Assembly: GCF_017573465.1 (NCBI RefSeq)
Contig: NZ_JAGEPF010000021.1
Location: 124,001-188,000 of the forward strand
Origin: Actinomadura violacea
GTDB taxonomy: Bacteria; Actinomycetota; Actinomycetes; Streptosporangiales; Streptosporangiaceae
Direction of reading: 5' to 3'
Length of the DNA: 64,000 bases
Shown: one piece after another, positions 42,987 through 51,073 of the stretch
Layout: each line of letters opens with the position of its first letter
Numbering within the stretch: position 1 is the stretch's first letter
Made by a program: the position numbers and the translations under genes
Notes under the pieces: generated by a model
Database searches by the model: none
What the model was told of the DNA's origin: nothing
The model's input: the letters and a program-made list of their open reading frames with translations, nothing else

Positions 42987-43002
42987 CTGCAACTGTTTGC
43001 AG
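42987..43002. promoter_or_regulatory. LacI-family site 2 (CTGCAACTGTTTGCAG)
   Basis: Perfect 6-bp dyad CTGCAA-CTGT-TTGCAG covering the expected transcription start of the SDR operon; contains the shared GCAACTGTTTGCA motif. Confidence 0.65.
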
Positions 43003-43025
43003 CACCCCCTCAGGAGGTTCGAGCG

Positions 43026-43913
43026 GTGAGCAGAGTGCTCGTCACCGGAAGCGCGGGCCGGATGGGCCGCAGCGTCGTCGGCGCGCTGGCGGCCGCCGGA
43101 CACGAGGTCGTCGGCGTCGACAGCGCCCCCGGCACCCCCCGGGACGCCGCCGAAACCCTACCGGCCGACCTCACCGACCTGGGCGAGACCCACTCGGCCA
43201 TCGCCCGGTTCCGGCCGGACGCGGTCGTCCACCTCGCCGCCATCGCGGTGCCCTTCGGCCGGACGGACGCCACGATCTTCCGGGTCAACACCTCGCTCGC
43301 CTTCAACGTCTGCGCCGCCGCGGTGGCGCTGGGCGTGCCGAAGCTCGTCGTCGCGAGCAGCCCGACCGTGATGGGCTACGGCGCGCCCGGCGGCTGGACC
43401 CCCGGCTACCTCCCGCTGGACGAGGAGCACCCGCCGCGGCCCTGGAACGTCTACAGCCTGTCCAAGCTGGTCGCCGAGCAGACCATGCAGGCGTTCGCGC
43501 GGGCCGGATCCGGCACGCGGATGGCCGCGGTCCGCCCGTGCTTCATCGTCGCGCCGGAGGAGTGGGAGGGCGCCCCGACCCAGTCGGGGCACACCCTCCG
43601 CGAGCGCCTCGACCGGCCCGAGATCGGCAGCGTCTCGCTGTTCAACTACCTCGACGCCCGCGACGCCGGCGAGTTCGTCGGCGCGCTCCTCGCCCGGCTG
43701 CCCGACCTGGAGCGCAACGGCGAGGTGTTCTTCGCCGGCGCCGGCGACGCGCTCGCCCGCGAACCGCTCGCCGAGCTGCTGCCCCGCTTCTTCCCCGAGA
43801 CCGCGGCGGCCGCCGCGGCCCTCACCGGGACGTCGCCGGCGTTCTCCTCCGCCAAGGCCGAGCGGCTGCTCGGCTGGTCCGCCAAGCGCAGCTGGCGCAC
43901 CGAGCTCGCCTGA
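43026..43913 (+). CDS. NAD-dependent epimerase/dehydratase-type SDR, uronate-dehydrogenase-like
   Basis: A 295-aa extended SDR. It has the NAD motif VLVTGSAGRMGRSVVGAL, VHLAAIAVPFG, and the catalytic Tyr/Lys in NVYSLSKLVAEQ (YxxxK). ASSPTVMGYGAPGG precedes it. The small size and first-gene position beside an enolase-superfamily dehydratase fit a uronate dehydrogenase that oxidises hexuronates to aldarolactones; a UDP-sugar epimerase is the alternative. GTG 43026 has AGGAGG 8 nt upstream. It lies 10 bp before the next gene. Confidence 0.78.
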   Translation: MSRVLVTGSAGRMGRSVVGALAAAGHEVVGVDSAPGTPRDAAETLPADLTDLGETHSAIARFRPDAVVHLAAIAVPFGRTDATIFRVNTSLAFNVCAAAVALGVPKLVVASSPTVMGYGAPGGWTPGYLPLDEEHPPRPWNVYSLSKLVAEQTMQAFARAGSGTRMAAVRPCFIVAPEEWEGAPTQSGHTLRERLDRPEIGSVSLFNYLDARDAGEFVGALLARLPDLERNGEVFFAGAGDALAREPLAELLPRFFPETAAAAAALTGTSPAFSSAKAERLLGWSAKRSWRTELA

Positions 43914-43923
43914 GGAGGCCGCC

Positions 43924-44967
43924 GTGATCAAGGACCTGTCGGTGCGGTCGCGGCCGGTGCCGCTGGCCCGGCCGTGGGGCCCGGACGTGCCCGCCAACCA
44001 CGTCCTGCTCGTCACGCTCACGCTCGACGACGGACGGACCGGCACCGGGATCTCCTGGACCCCGCGGATCGGCGCCGCCGCCGTCGAGGCGCTGCTGGAG
44101 CACGACATCCGCGACGCCGTGACCGGGCTACCGGCGCATCCCGGCGCGGTGTGGGACCGGCTGTCGGCCCGCCTCGGCGAGGCCGGACGGTCCGGGATCG
44201 TCCCGATCGCGATGGCCGGCGTCGACCTCGCGCTGTGGGACCTGGAGTGCGGCGGCCGGTCGCTCGTGGACGTGCTCGGGGCGCGGCGCGACTCCGTCCC
44301 CGTCTACGGCAGCGGCGTCAACCTGCACTACCCGCTGGACGAGCTGACCGCGCAGGCCGCGCGGTGGGCCGCCGCCGGGCACCCCGCCGTCAAGATCAAG
44401 GTGGGCCGGCCCTCGCTCGCCGAGGACGTCGCGCGGGTCGCCGCCGTCCGCGAGGTCGTCGGCCCGGACACCGCCCTGATGATCGACGCGAACCAGCGCT
44501 GGGACCTGCACCGCGCCCGGACCGCGCTGCGCGCGCTGGAGCGGTTCGACCCGTTCTGGATCGAGGAGCCGCTGCCCGCCGACGACGTCGCCGCCCACGT
44601 CGAGCTGCGGCGGAGCATCGGCACGCCGATCGCGGTGGGGGAGAACGTCGCTACCGCGCACGGATTCCGCGACCTGCTGACCGCCGGGGCCTGCGACGTC
44701 GTCCAGCCGAACGTCGTGCGGGTCGGCGGCATCACCCCGTTCCTGCGCATCGCCGACCTCGCCCGGGTCTTCGACGTGCCGGTGTACCCGCACCTGCTCA
44801 CCGAGCTGTCCGGGCAGCTCGCGCTCGCGCTGCACCATCCCGCGATGGTGGAGCTGGTGGAGGACGCCTCGCTCACCGACCTCGGGCTCCTCGCCGATCC
44901 GCCCCCGGTGGAGATCGCCGGCGGCGAGCTGCGGGCGACCGGCGCCCCGACGAGGTGGACGCTGTGA
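43924..44967 (+). CDS. Enolase-superfamily (mandelate racemase type) sugar-acid dehydratase
   Basis: A 347-aa enolase-superfamily enzyme. The KxK base is KIKVG (about residue 158). Metal ligands lie in LMIDANQRWD, WIEEPLPADD and AVGENVA. A later block, YPHLLTEL, supplies the His region. It abstracts the alpha-proton of a sugar acid and eliminates water. The order after a uronate-dehydrogenase-like SDR suggests an aldarate or aldonate substrate. It starts at GTG 43924 after GAGGAGGCC. The stop overlaps the next start (GTGA). Confidence 0.85.
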   Translation: MIKDLSVRSRPVPLARPWGPDVPANHVLLVTLTLDDGRTGTGISWTPRIGAAAVEALLEHDIRDAVTGLPAHPGAVWDRLSARLGEAGRSGIVPIAMAGVDLALWDLECGGRSLVDVLGARRDSVPVYGSGVNLHYPLDELTAQAARWAAAGHPAVKIKVGRPSLAEDVARVAAVREVVGPDTALMIDANQRWDLHRARTALRALERFDPFWIEEPLPADDVAAHVELRRSIGTPIAVGENVATAHGFRDLLTAGACDVVQPNVVRVGGITPFLRIADLARVFDVPVYPHLLTELSGQLALALHHPAMVELVEDASLTDLGLLADPPPVEIAGGELRATGAPTRWTL

Positions 44968-46871
44968 GGCCGGTGCGGGTCGTCGTCGCCGGGGTCAACG
45001 GCTACGGGCGCCACCACCTGGCCAACGTCGGACGGCTCGCCGCGGCGGGCCGCGCCGAGCTGGCCGGGGTGTGCGACGTCCGGCCGCCGTCCGGGCTCGG
45101 CGTGCCGGTCTCCGCCGACCTGCCCGCGCTGGTCCGGGAGACCGGAGCGGAGATCGCAGTGATCGCGACCCCGATCCACACGCACGCGCCGCTGGCCGTC
45201 GCCGCGCTCGAAGCGGGCGCGCACGTGCTGCTGGAGAAGCCGCCCGCGCCGTCGGTCCCGGAGTTCGCCGCGATCTCCGCGGCGGTGGCCGCGACCGGGC
45301 TGGCCTGCCAGGTCGGCTTCCAGTCCCTCGGATCGGAGGCGATCCCGGCCGCCCGCGGCGTGCTCGGCGAGCCGGTCCGCGGCATCGGGGTCGCCGGGGC
45401 GTGGACCCGCCCGTTCGGCTACTACACCCGCTCGGCCTGGGCGGGCCGCCGCCGCCTGGACGGCGTCGACGTCATGGACGGCGCCCTCACCAACCCGTTC
45501 GCGCACGCGGTCGCGTCCGCGCTGGCCGTCGCCGGCGCGGACACGGCCGAGTCGATCGCCGGCATCGAGCTGGAGTTGTACCGCGCCAACGGCATCGAGT
45601 CCGACGACACCTCCAGCGCGCGGCTCACGCTCGCCGACGGGACGGTCATCGCGATCACCGTCTCGCTGTGCGCCGCCGGCCGGCGCACCGAGCCGTACCT
45701 GCACCTGCACGGCGCGACCCGCTCCGCGCGGCTCTTCTACACCCTCGACGAGATCGAGGCCGGCGGGGTCAGGACCGGCTACGACCGGACCGACCTGCTC
45801 GACAACCTCATCGCGCACGTCCGGGACGAGGCGGAGCTGCTGGTGCCGCTCGCCCGCACCGGCGGCTTCACCCGGCTGCTCGACGCGATCCGGCTCGCCC
45901 CCGAACCGCGGCCGGTCGAGGCGCGGTTCGTGCGGGCCGAACCGACCCGGCTGGTCCTGCCCGGGATCGAGGACCTGGCCGTGCGGGCGGCGGCCGAACT
46001 CGCGACGCTCTCCGAGCTGGGCTTCCCCGGCGGCCCCGGGCCGGTCTCGGCGCCGTGGCCGGAGACGGTGCTCCGGGCCGACGGGCGGGAGACGGCCGTC
46101 TACGCCGAGCGCGGCGACCTGCAGGCGTCCGACGCGCCGCGCCCGCACCTGCATCCCGTCCGGACGCTCGGCGGCACGGTCGTCACCGAGGTCCAGCCGG
46201 ACGACCACGTCCACCACTTCGGGGCCGGAATCGCGATCTCCGACGTCGACGGGGCGAACTTCTGGGGCGGCTCCACCTATATCCGCGGTGAAGGCCCGAG
46301 GATGCTGCCGAACCACGGGCGCCAGCGGCGGCGCACGCTCCGGCCCATCGACGGCGGCTACGCCGAGGCCCTCGACTGGATCGGCCCGGACGGCACCGTC
46401 CTCGCAGGTGAGGAGCGCACCCTGACCGCGCGGACCGTGCCGGGGGGCTGGGCGCTGGACGTCGCGTTCACGCTGACGGGCCGGACCGGCCGGCCGCTCG
46501 TTCTGCAGAGTTCGGCGTGCAAGGGGCGGGCCGGCGCGGGCTACGGCGGGTTCTTCTGGCGCGCGCCCAAGGACTCGGCCGGCCTCGCCGTCTTCACCGG
46601 CGAGGCGTCGGGGGAGGAGGCCGTGCACGGCAGCGTCACCCCGTGGCTCGCGCTGACCTCGGACGTGTGGAGCCTGCTGTTCGTCCAGACCGCCGGGCTC
46701 GACCCGTGGTTCGTCCGCGTCGCCGAGTACCCGGGCGTCGGACCGGCCCTGGCCTGGGACGAGCCGCTGACCGTCCCCGGAAGCCTGCACCGCGCGGTCA
46801 CCGTCGTCGTCGCCGACGGGCCGCTCACCCCCGAGCAGGCCCGCGACCTGGCCGAAGGGACCCCCGAATGA
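44964..46871 (+). CDS. Fused Gfo/Idh/MocA oxidoreductase and PmoA-like (DUF6807) protein
   Basis: A 635-aa two-domain protein. Residues about 1-330 form a Gfo/Idh/MocA oxidoreductase: VRVVVAGVNGYGRHHLANVG, the EKP-type VLLEKPPAPS near residue 93, and the C-terminal sheet. Residues about 345-635 form a PmoA-like/DUF6807 beta domain: PHLHPVRTLGGTVVTEVQP, DDHVHHFGAGIAISDVDG, NFWGGSTY, SACKGRAGAGYGGFFWRAP. Separate genes for the two domains are often neighbours in sugar clusters; here they are one chain. Its chemistry is unknown but probably concerns an oxidised sugar. The GTG start overlaps the previous stop. Confidence 0.82.
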   Translation: MRPVRVVVAGVNGYGRHHLANVGRLAAAGRAELAGVCDVRPPSGLGVPVSADLPALVRETGAEIAVIATPIHTHAPLAVAALEAGAHVLLEKPPAPSVPEFAAISAAVAATGLACQVGFQSLGSEAIPAARGVLGEPVRGIGVAGAWTRPFGYYTRSAWAGRRRLDGVDVMDGALTNPFAHAVASALAVAGADTAESIAGIELELYRANGIESDDTSSARLTLADGTVIAITVSLCAAGRRTEPYLHLHGATRSARLFYTLDEIEAGGVRTGYDRTDLLDNLIAHVRDEAELLVPLARTGGFTRLLDAIRLAPEPRPVEARFVRAEPTRLVLPGIEDLAVRAAAELATLSELGFPGGPGPVSAPWPETVLRADGRETAVYAERGDLQASDAPRPHLHPVRTLGGTVVTEVQPDDHVHHFGAGIAISDVDGANFWGGSTYIRGEGPRMLPNHGRQRRRTLRPIDGGYAEALDWIGPDGTVLAGEERTLTARTVPGGWALDVAFTLTGRTGRPLVLQSSACKGRAGAGYGGFFWRAPKDSAGLAVFTGEASGEEAVHGSVTPWLALTSDVWSLLFVQTAGLDPWFVRVAEYPGVGPALAWDEPLTVPGSLHRAVTVVVADGPLTPEQARDLAEGTPE

Positions 46872-49063
46872 GGATCTTCCTCGCCGGCGACTCGACCGCC
46901 GCGGACTACCCGTCCGGCCAGGCGCCGCAGGCCGGATGGGGGCAGGCGCTCGCCCGGTTCCTGGACGTCCCGGTCGTCAACGCCGCCTATCCGGGCGCGA
47001 GCGCGCGCAGCTCGGTCGAACGGCTCGGCATGCACGATCGGATCATGTCCGAGATCGGCGCCGGCGACGTGCTGCTCATCTCCTTCGGTCACAACGACGG
47101 CAGGCACGACCAGGAGAAGTTCGGCGCTCCCTACGGCGCCTACACCGCCTACCTGCGCCGCTATGTGGGCGGTGCCCGGTCGCGCGAGGCGCGTCCGGTG
47201 CTGGTGACGCCCGTCGAGCGCCGCACCCGCGGCGGGTCGTCCACGCACGGCGAGTACCCGGCGGCGATGAAGGCGCTCGCCGCCGCGGATCGGATCCCGC
47301 TGATCGACCTTCAGGCGGCCAGTGTGCGCCGCTGGCGCGTCCTCGGACCGGACGCCACCAAGGAACTGTTCCTGTGGCTCGGCCCGCACCCCAACTACCC
47401 GCGCGGCAGCGCCGACGACACCCACTTCACCGCAGCGGGCGCGATCGAGGTCGCCCGGCTGCTGCTCGCCGAGGCCGGGCCGCTGCTGCCGCCCGCCGCC
47501 CGCATCCCGGGCGACCTGACCTGGAGGACGCCCATGCCCGTGACCAGCATCGATGCCCGCTCCGGCGAACACCGCGCCGAGTACGCGACGGCCACACCGC
47601 AGGAGGTCGGCGCCGTCTGCCGCCGCGCCGCCGACCTGCTGCCCGTCCTCGACGAGGCGGGGCCCCACGGCCGCGCCGCGCTGCTGGACGCGATGGCCGC
47701 CGCCCTCGACGCCCGCACGGACGAACTGGTCGCGGCAGCCGACGCCGAGACCGCCCTCGGCGGACCCCGGCTGACCGGCGAGGTGGCCCGCACCAGCGGG
47801 CAGCTCCGCCTGTTCGCCGAAGTGCTGCGCGAAGGGTCGTTTCTGGACGTCCGCATCGACGCCGCCGACCCGTCCGCCGTACCGCCCAGGCCGGACCTGC
47901 GGCGGATGAACGTGCCGCTCGGCGTCGTCGGCGTGTTCTCCGCGTCGAACTTCCCGTTCGCGTTCAGCGTCGGCGGCGGCGACACCGCCAGTGCCCTCGC
48001 GGCGGGCTGCACCGTGGTCGTCAAGGCGCACGAACTGCACCCGGAGACCTCGGTCCTGACGCTCGGCGCGCTCCGCGCGGGCGCCGCCGCGGCCGGATTC
48101 CCCGAGGACGTGGTCCAGCTCGTCCACGGACGCGACGCGGGCACCGCGCTCGTCCAGGACGGACGGGTGAAGGCGATCGGGTTCACCGGCTCGGTGCGGG
48201 GCGGCCGGTACCTGCACGACCTGGCGATGGCGCGTCCCGAGCCGATCCCGTTCTACGGCGAGCTGGGCAGCCTGAACCCGCTCGTCGTGACGCCCGGCGC
48301 GGCGAAGGCCCGGCCGGCGGAGATCGCCGAGGGCCTCGCCGCCTCCGCCACCCTCGGAGCGGGGCAGTTCTGCGTGAAGCCCGGCCTCGTCCTCGCGCCC
48401 GCCGGGTCCGGTCTCGCCGACGCGATGGCCGGCCATTTCAGCGGCCTCGCGCCCCAGACGCTCCTCGGCGACTCGATCCGCTCCGCCTTCACCGACGGCG
48501 CCGCCGAACGCGCGTCGATCCCGGGCCTGCGCACCGTCGCGACCGGACGCGCGGGCGGGGACCGCGAGGTCGCCGCCCGCCTCATGGCGGGCCCGGTCTC
48601 CCTGCTCGGCTCGTCCGAACTCCTGCTGGAGGAATGCTTCGGCCCCTTGACCGTCGTCCTGGAGTACACCGGCGAGGAGGAACTGGCCGAGGCCCTCGCC
48701 TCCGCCCCCGGCAGCCTCACGGTGACCCTGCACAGCGAACCCCACGAGGCCGGCCTCGCCGCGCGCCTTGCCGCGATCGCCCGCGACCGTGCGGGACGCC
48801 TCGTCTTCGACGCCTACCCCACGGGCGTCGCCGTCGGCTGGGCGCAGCAGCACGGCGGCCCCTACCCGGCCACCACCGCGCCCACCACGACCTCGGTCGG
48901 CACGGCCGCCATCGCCCGCTTCCTGCGCCCCGTCACCTACCAGAACTGCCCGCCGCCGCTCCTGCCGCCGGCCCTCCGCGACGACGGCCCGTGGCGGCTG
49001 CCCCGGCGGCTCGACGGCACCCTGGCACTCCCCGAAGCCCCGCCGCCCGCCGGCACCCGCTGA
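46868..49063 (+). CDS. Fusion of SGNH rhamnogalacturonan-acetylesterase-like and ketoglutarate-semialdehyde-type dehydrogenase
   Basis: One 731-aa frame. Residues 1-222 are an SGNH esterase: block I FLAGDSTAADYP, block III SFGHNDGRHD, and Asp-x-x-His in DDTHFTAAGA. Residues 223-731 are an aldehyde dehydrogenase of the alpha-ketoglutaric-semialdehyde type: MPVTSIDARSGEHRAEYA, VFSASNFPFAFSVGGGD, GFTGSVRGGRYL, catalytic Glu in YGELGSLNP and Cys in GAGQFCVKPG. The join is exactly where two genes would normally meet: ATG 47534 has GGAGG 6 nt upstream, and a TGA in another frame lies at 47517-47519. It is therefore either a recent fusion or a single-base error at about 47.5 kb. The dehydrogenase may also be made alone. 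Confidence 0.8.
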   Translation: MRIFLAGDSTAADYPSGQAPQAGWGQALARFLDVPVVNAAYPGASARSSVERLGMHDRIMSEIGAGDVLLISFGHNDGRHDQEKFGAPYGAYTAYLRRYVGGARSREARPVLVTPVERRTRGGSSTHGEYPAAMKALAAADRIPLIDLQAASVRRWRVLGPDATKELFLWLGPHPNYPRGSADDTHFTAAGAIEVARLLLAEAGPLLPPAARIPGDLTWRTPMPVTSIDARSGEHRAEYATATPQEVGAVCRRAADLLPVLDEAGPHGRAALLDAMAAALDARTDELVAAADAETALGGPRLTGEVARTSGQLRLFAEVLREGSFLDVRIDAADPSAVPPRPDLRRMNVPLGVVGVFSASNFPFAFSVGGGDTASALAAGCTVVVKAHELHPETSVLTLGALRAGAAAAGFPEDVVQLVHGRDAGTALVQDGRVKAIGFTGSVRGGRYLHDLAMARPEPIPFYGELGSLNPLVVTPGAAKARPAEIAEGLAASATLGAGQFCVKPGLVLAPAGSGLADAMAGHFSGLAPQTLLGDSIRSAFTDGAAERASIPGLRTVATGRAGGDREVAARLMAGPVSLLGSSELLLEECFGPLTVVLEYTGEEELAEALASAPGSLTVTLHSEPHEAGLAARLAAIARDRAGRLVFDAYPTGVAVGWAQQHGGPYPATTAPTTTSVGTAAIARFLRPVTYQNCPPPLLPPALRDDGPWRLPRRLDGTLALPEAPPPAGTR

Positions 49064-49084
49064 GCGTGACGGCCGACCGGCGCC

Positions 49085-49101
49085 ATGCGGTGCTTCCGCA
49101 T
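49085..49101. terminator. Small hairpin between convergent genes
   Basis: ATGCGG-TGCTT-CCGCAT, a perfect 6-bp stem between the sugar operon and the convergent tetR gene. Confidence 0.4.
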
Positions 49102-49727
49102 CAACGCTCGGTGCCGGCGCTCTGGCCGACGAGGCCGGCGGTGGTCTCGACGAGTTCGCGGGCGACGAGGCCGGCGTGGTCCGGTGTGATCTGGTGCTGT
49201 TCGACACGGCGTTCGAGGTCGGCCGCGACGGAGGTGACCAGCAGTTGCATCATGCGCAGGCGTTCGTGCCGCAGGGGTGAGGGCAGGTCGCCCATGTGCG
49301 CCTCGATGCGTCCCATGATCTGGGTGACGCCGCTGAGATGCTCTCGGCCGAACGGCTCGGCGGGGAGGTGTCCGGCCGCCACGTAGCGGCTGACGAAGCG
49401 GGCGTAGTGACTCCGCCCATGCCGTGCCTGCTCGATGAGGGGGTGGACGTACGCCCTGACGAGGCGGAGGAGTTCATCGCGGGGGTCTTCGGTTTCGATC
49501 TCGTCGAGCAGCTCCAGACGGCGGCGGTTCAGGGGAGCGAGACGGTGCTCGTAGAGCGCTTTGAGCAGCCCTTCCTTGTCGCCGAAGTGGTACTGCACGG
49601 CCGAGTTGTTGCGCTGGCCGGCCGCCGCGCCGATCTCACGGAGTGAGACGTCGGTGATGCCGCGCTCGGCGAACAGCCGCTCGGCGGCGATCAGGATTCT
49701 CATACGTGCATCGCTCTTGACGGTCAC
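49101..49727 (-). CDS. TetR-family transcriptional regulator
   Basis: A 208-aa repressor. The N-terminal helix-turn-helix is RILIAAERLFAERGITDVSL, then QRNNSAVQYHFGDKEGLLKA, a pattern typical of regulators of detoxification genes. The ligand domain is variable. GTG 49727 is chosen because TATCAT (49734-49739) ends 6 nt before it, giving a leaderless transcript; GTG 49745 is an alternative. The adjacent 36-bp dyad overlaps the -10 and the divergent promoter, so it should repress itself and the MBL-MFS operon. Confidence 0.9.
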   Translation of the reverse strand: MTVKSDARMRILIAAERLFAERGITDVSLREIGAAAGQRNNSAVQYHFGDKEGLLKALYEHRLAPLNRRRLELLDEIETEDPRDELLRLVRAYVHPLIEQARHGRSHYARFVSRYVAAGHLPAEPFGREHLSGVTQIMGRIEAHMGDLPSPLRHERLRMMQLLVTSVAADLERRVEQHQITPDHAGLVARELVETTAGLVGQSAGTER

Positions 49728-49737
49728 GCTCCCATGA

Positions 49738-49773
49738 TAAGACACTGCGACTTAATTAAGTCACCTCGTCTTA
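49738..49773. promoter_or_regulatory. 36-bp nested dyad, TetR operator
   Basis: TAAGAC (49738-49743), 5 nt, the perfect palindrome GACTTAATTAAGTC (49749-49762), 5 nt, GTCTTA (49768-49773). All arms share one centre at 49755/49756. It fills the space between the divergent tetR and MBL genes and abuts the Shine-Dalgarno of the latter. Confidence 0.8.
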
Positions 49774-49783
49774 AGGAGTGGGG

Positions 49784-51073
49784 ATGGACGTGTCGCGTGT
49801 CCGGGAGACGATGGGGCCGCTGTTCGATGTGTGGTCCGAGCCCGCCGGCAGGGCGATCGAGGTGGCGCCCCGCGCGTGGTCGGTGTGCGCCGGCGTCGTC
49901 AACGTCGGGGTGATCGAGACGTCCGAGGGGCTCGTCCTGATCGACACCGGGATGCGCAACGAGGCCGACCGGCTTCGCGCCCTCGTCCGGGAGGTGACCT
50001 CCGCGCCGCTCGCCCTGGTCGTCTACACGCACGGGCACATCGACCACGCGTTCGGCCTCGGCCCCTGGCTGGCCGAGGGCGCGGCGCCGAGGATCGTCGC
50101 GCACCGCAACCTGGTCGAGCGTTTCCGCAGGTACGAACGCACCAGCGAACTGAATTCCGAGATCAATGCGCGGCAGTCGGGAGGACCCCGGACATGGTGG
50201 CCCGAGACCGCGGCCGACTTCCACCGGCCCGACACCGTGTACGACGACCGGCTGGCACTGCGGCTGGGCGGGGAGGAGATCCACCTGCGCCACGCCAAGG
50301 GCGAGACCGACGACTGCACCTGGGTGTGGCTTCCCGGGCGCGGCCTGCTGTGCCCGGGGGATCTGTGGGTGAGCGTGTGCCCGAACGCCGGCAACCCGCA
50401 GAAGGTGCAGCGCTACGCCGAGGACTGGGCGGACGCCGCCGAGGAGATGGCCGCGCTGGGCACCGCGGCCATGGTCCCCGGCCACGGCATGCCGGTCACG
50501 GGCGCCGACGCGATCCGCGAACGCTGGCTGGACCTCGCCGCACTGCTGAGGCACATCATCGACTACACGATCGACGCCCTCAACGCCGGCCGGACCCCGG
50601 AGGAGATCGTCCACGGGCTGCGGCTCCCGGCGGACCTGGCCGCCAAGCCTTACCTGCGGCCCTACCACGACCGGCCCGAGTTCATCGTCCGCAACCTGAT
50701 CAGGCTGTACGGCGGCTGGTGGGACCGGCGGCCGGCCAACCTCCTGGCGGCGCCGGTCGCCGAGCAGGCCCGCGAGTTCGTGGCGCTGGCCGGCGGAGCC
50801 GGCCCCGTCGTCGACCGCGCCCGCGCCCTGGCCGGTGACGACCTCCCGCTGGCGTGCCATCTCGCCGAATGGGCGGCGCTGGCCGACCCCGGCGACGCCG
50901 GCGCCCACCGCTGCGTCGCCGACCTGTTCGCGATGCGCCTGGCGGCCGAGACCTCCTTCCAGGCTCGCGGGATCTATCGTGAGGCGGTCACGCGCGCCGA
51001 GCAGGCGCTGACGGCCGCGCGGCCTCGCCGGGGGGACGGCGGCGGTCCCGGCCGCGAGGACCTGCCGCGATGA
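49784..51073 (+). CDS. MBL-fold hydrolase, alkylsulfatase-like
   Basis: A 429-aa protein. The metallo-beta-lactamase domain holds GLVLIDTGMRNE and the full metal motif YTHGHIDHAFG, with further ligands in RHAKGETDDCTW and MVPGHGMPVTG. After it, a helical region (about 290-410; PEEIVHGLRLPADLAAKPYL, LYGGWWDRRPANLL) matches the dimerisation domain of BDS1/SdsA1-type alkylsulfatases. It lacks a signal peptide and the C-terminal sterol-carrier domain is truncated or absent. It probably hydrolyses an alkyl sulfate or related ester. AAGGAG lies 5 nt before the ATG; the stop overlaps the MFS start. Confidence 0.83.
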   Translation: MDVSRVRETMGPLFDVWSEPAGRAIEVAPRAWSVCAGVVNVGVIETSEGLVLIDTGMRNEADRLRALVREVTSAPLALVVYTHGHIDHAFGLGPWLAEGAAPRIVAHRNLVERFRRYERTSELNSEINARQSGGPRTWWPETAADFHRPDTVYDDRLALRLGGEEIHLRHAKGETDDCTWVWLPGRGLLCPGDLWVSVCPNAGNPQKVQRYAEDWADAAEEMAALGTAAMVPGHGMPVTGADAIRERWLDLAALLRHIIDYTIDALNAGRTPEEIVHGLRLPADLAAKPYLRPYHDRPEFIVRNLIRLYGGWWDRRPANLLAAPVAEQAREFVALAGGAGPVVDRARALAGDDLPLACHLAEWAALADPGDAGAHRCVADLFAMRLAAETSFQARGIYREAVTRAEQALTAARPRRGDGGGPGREDLPR

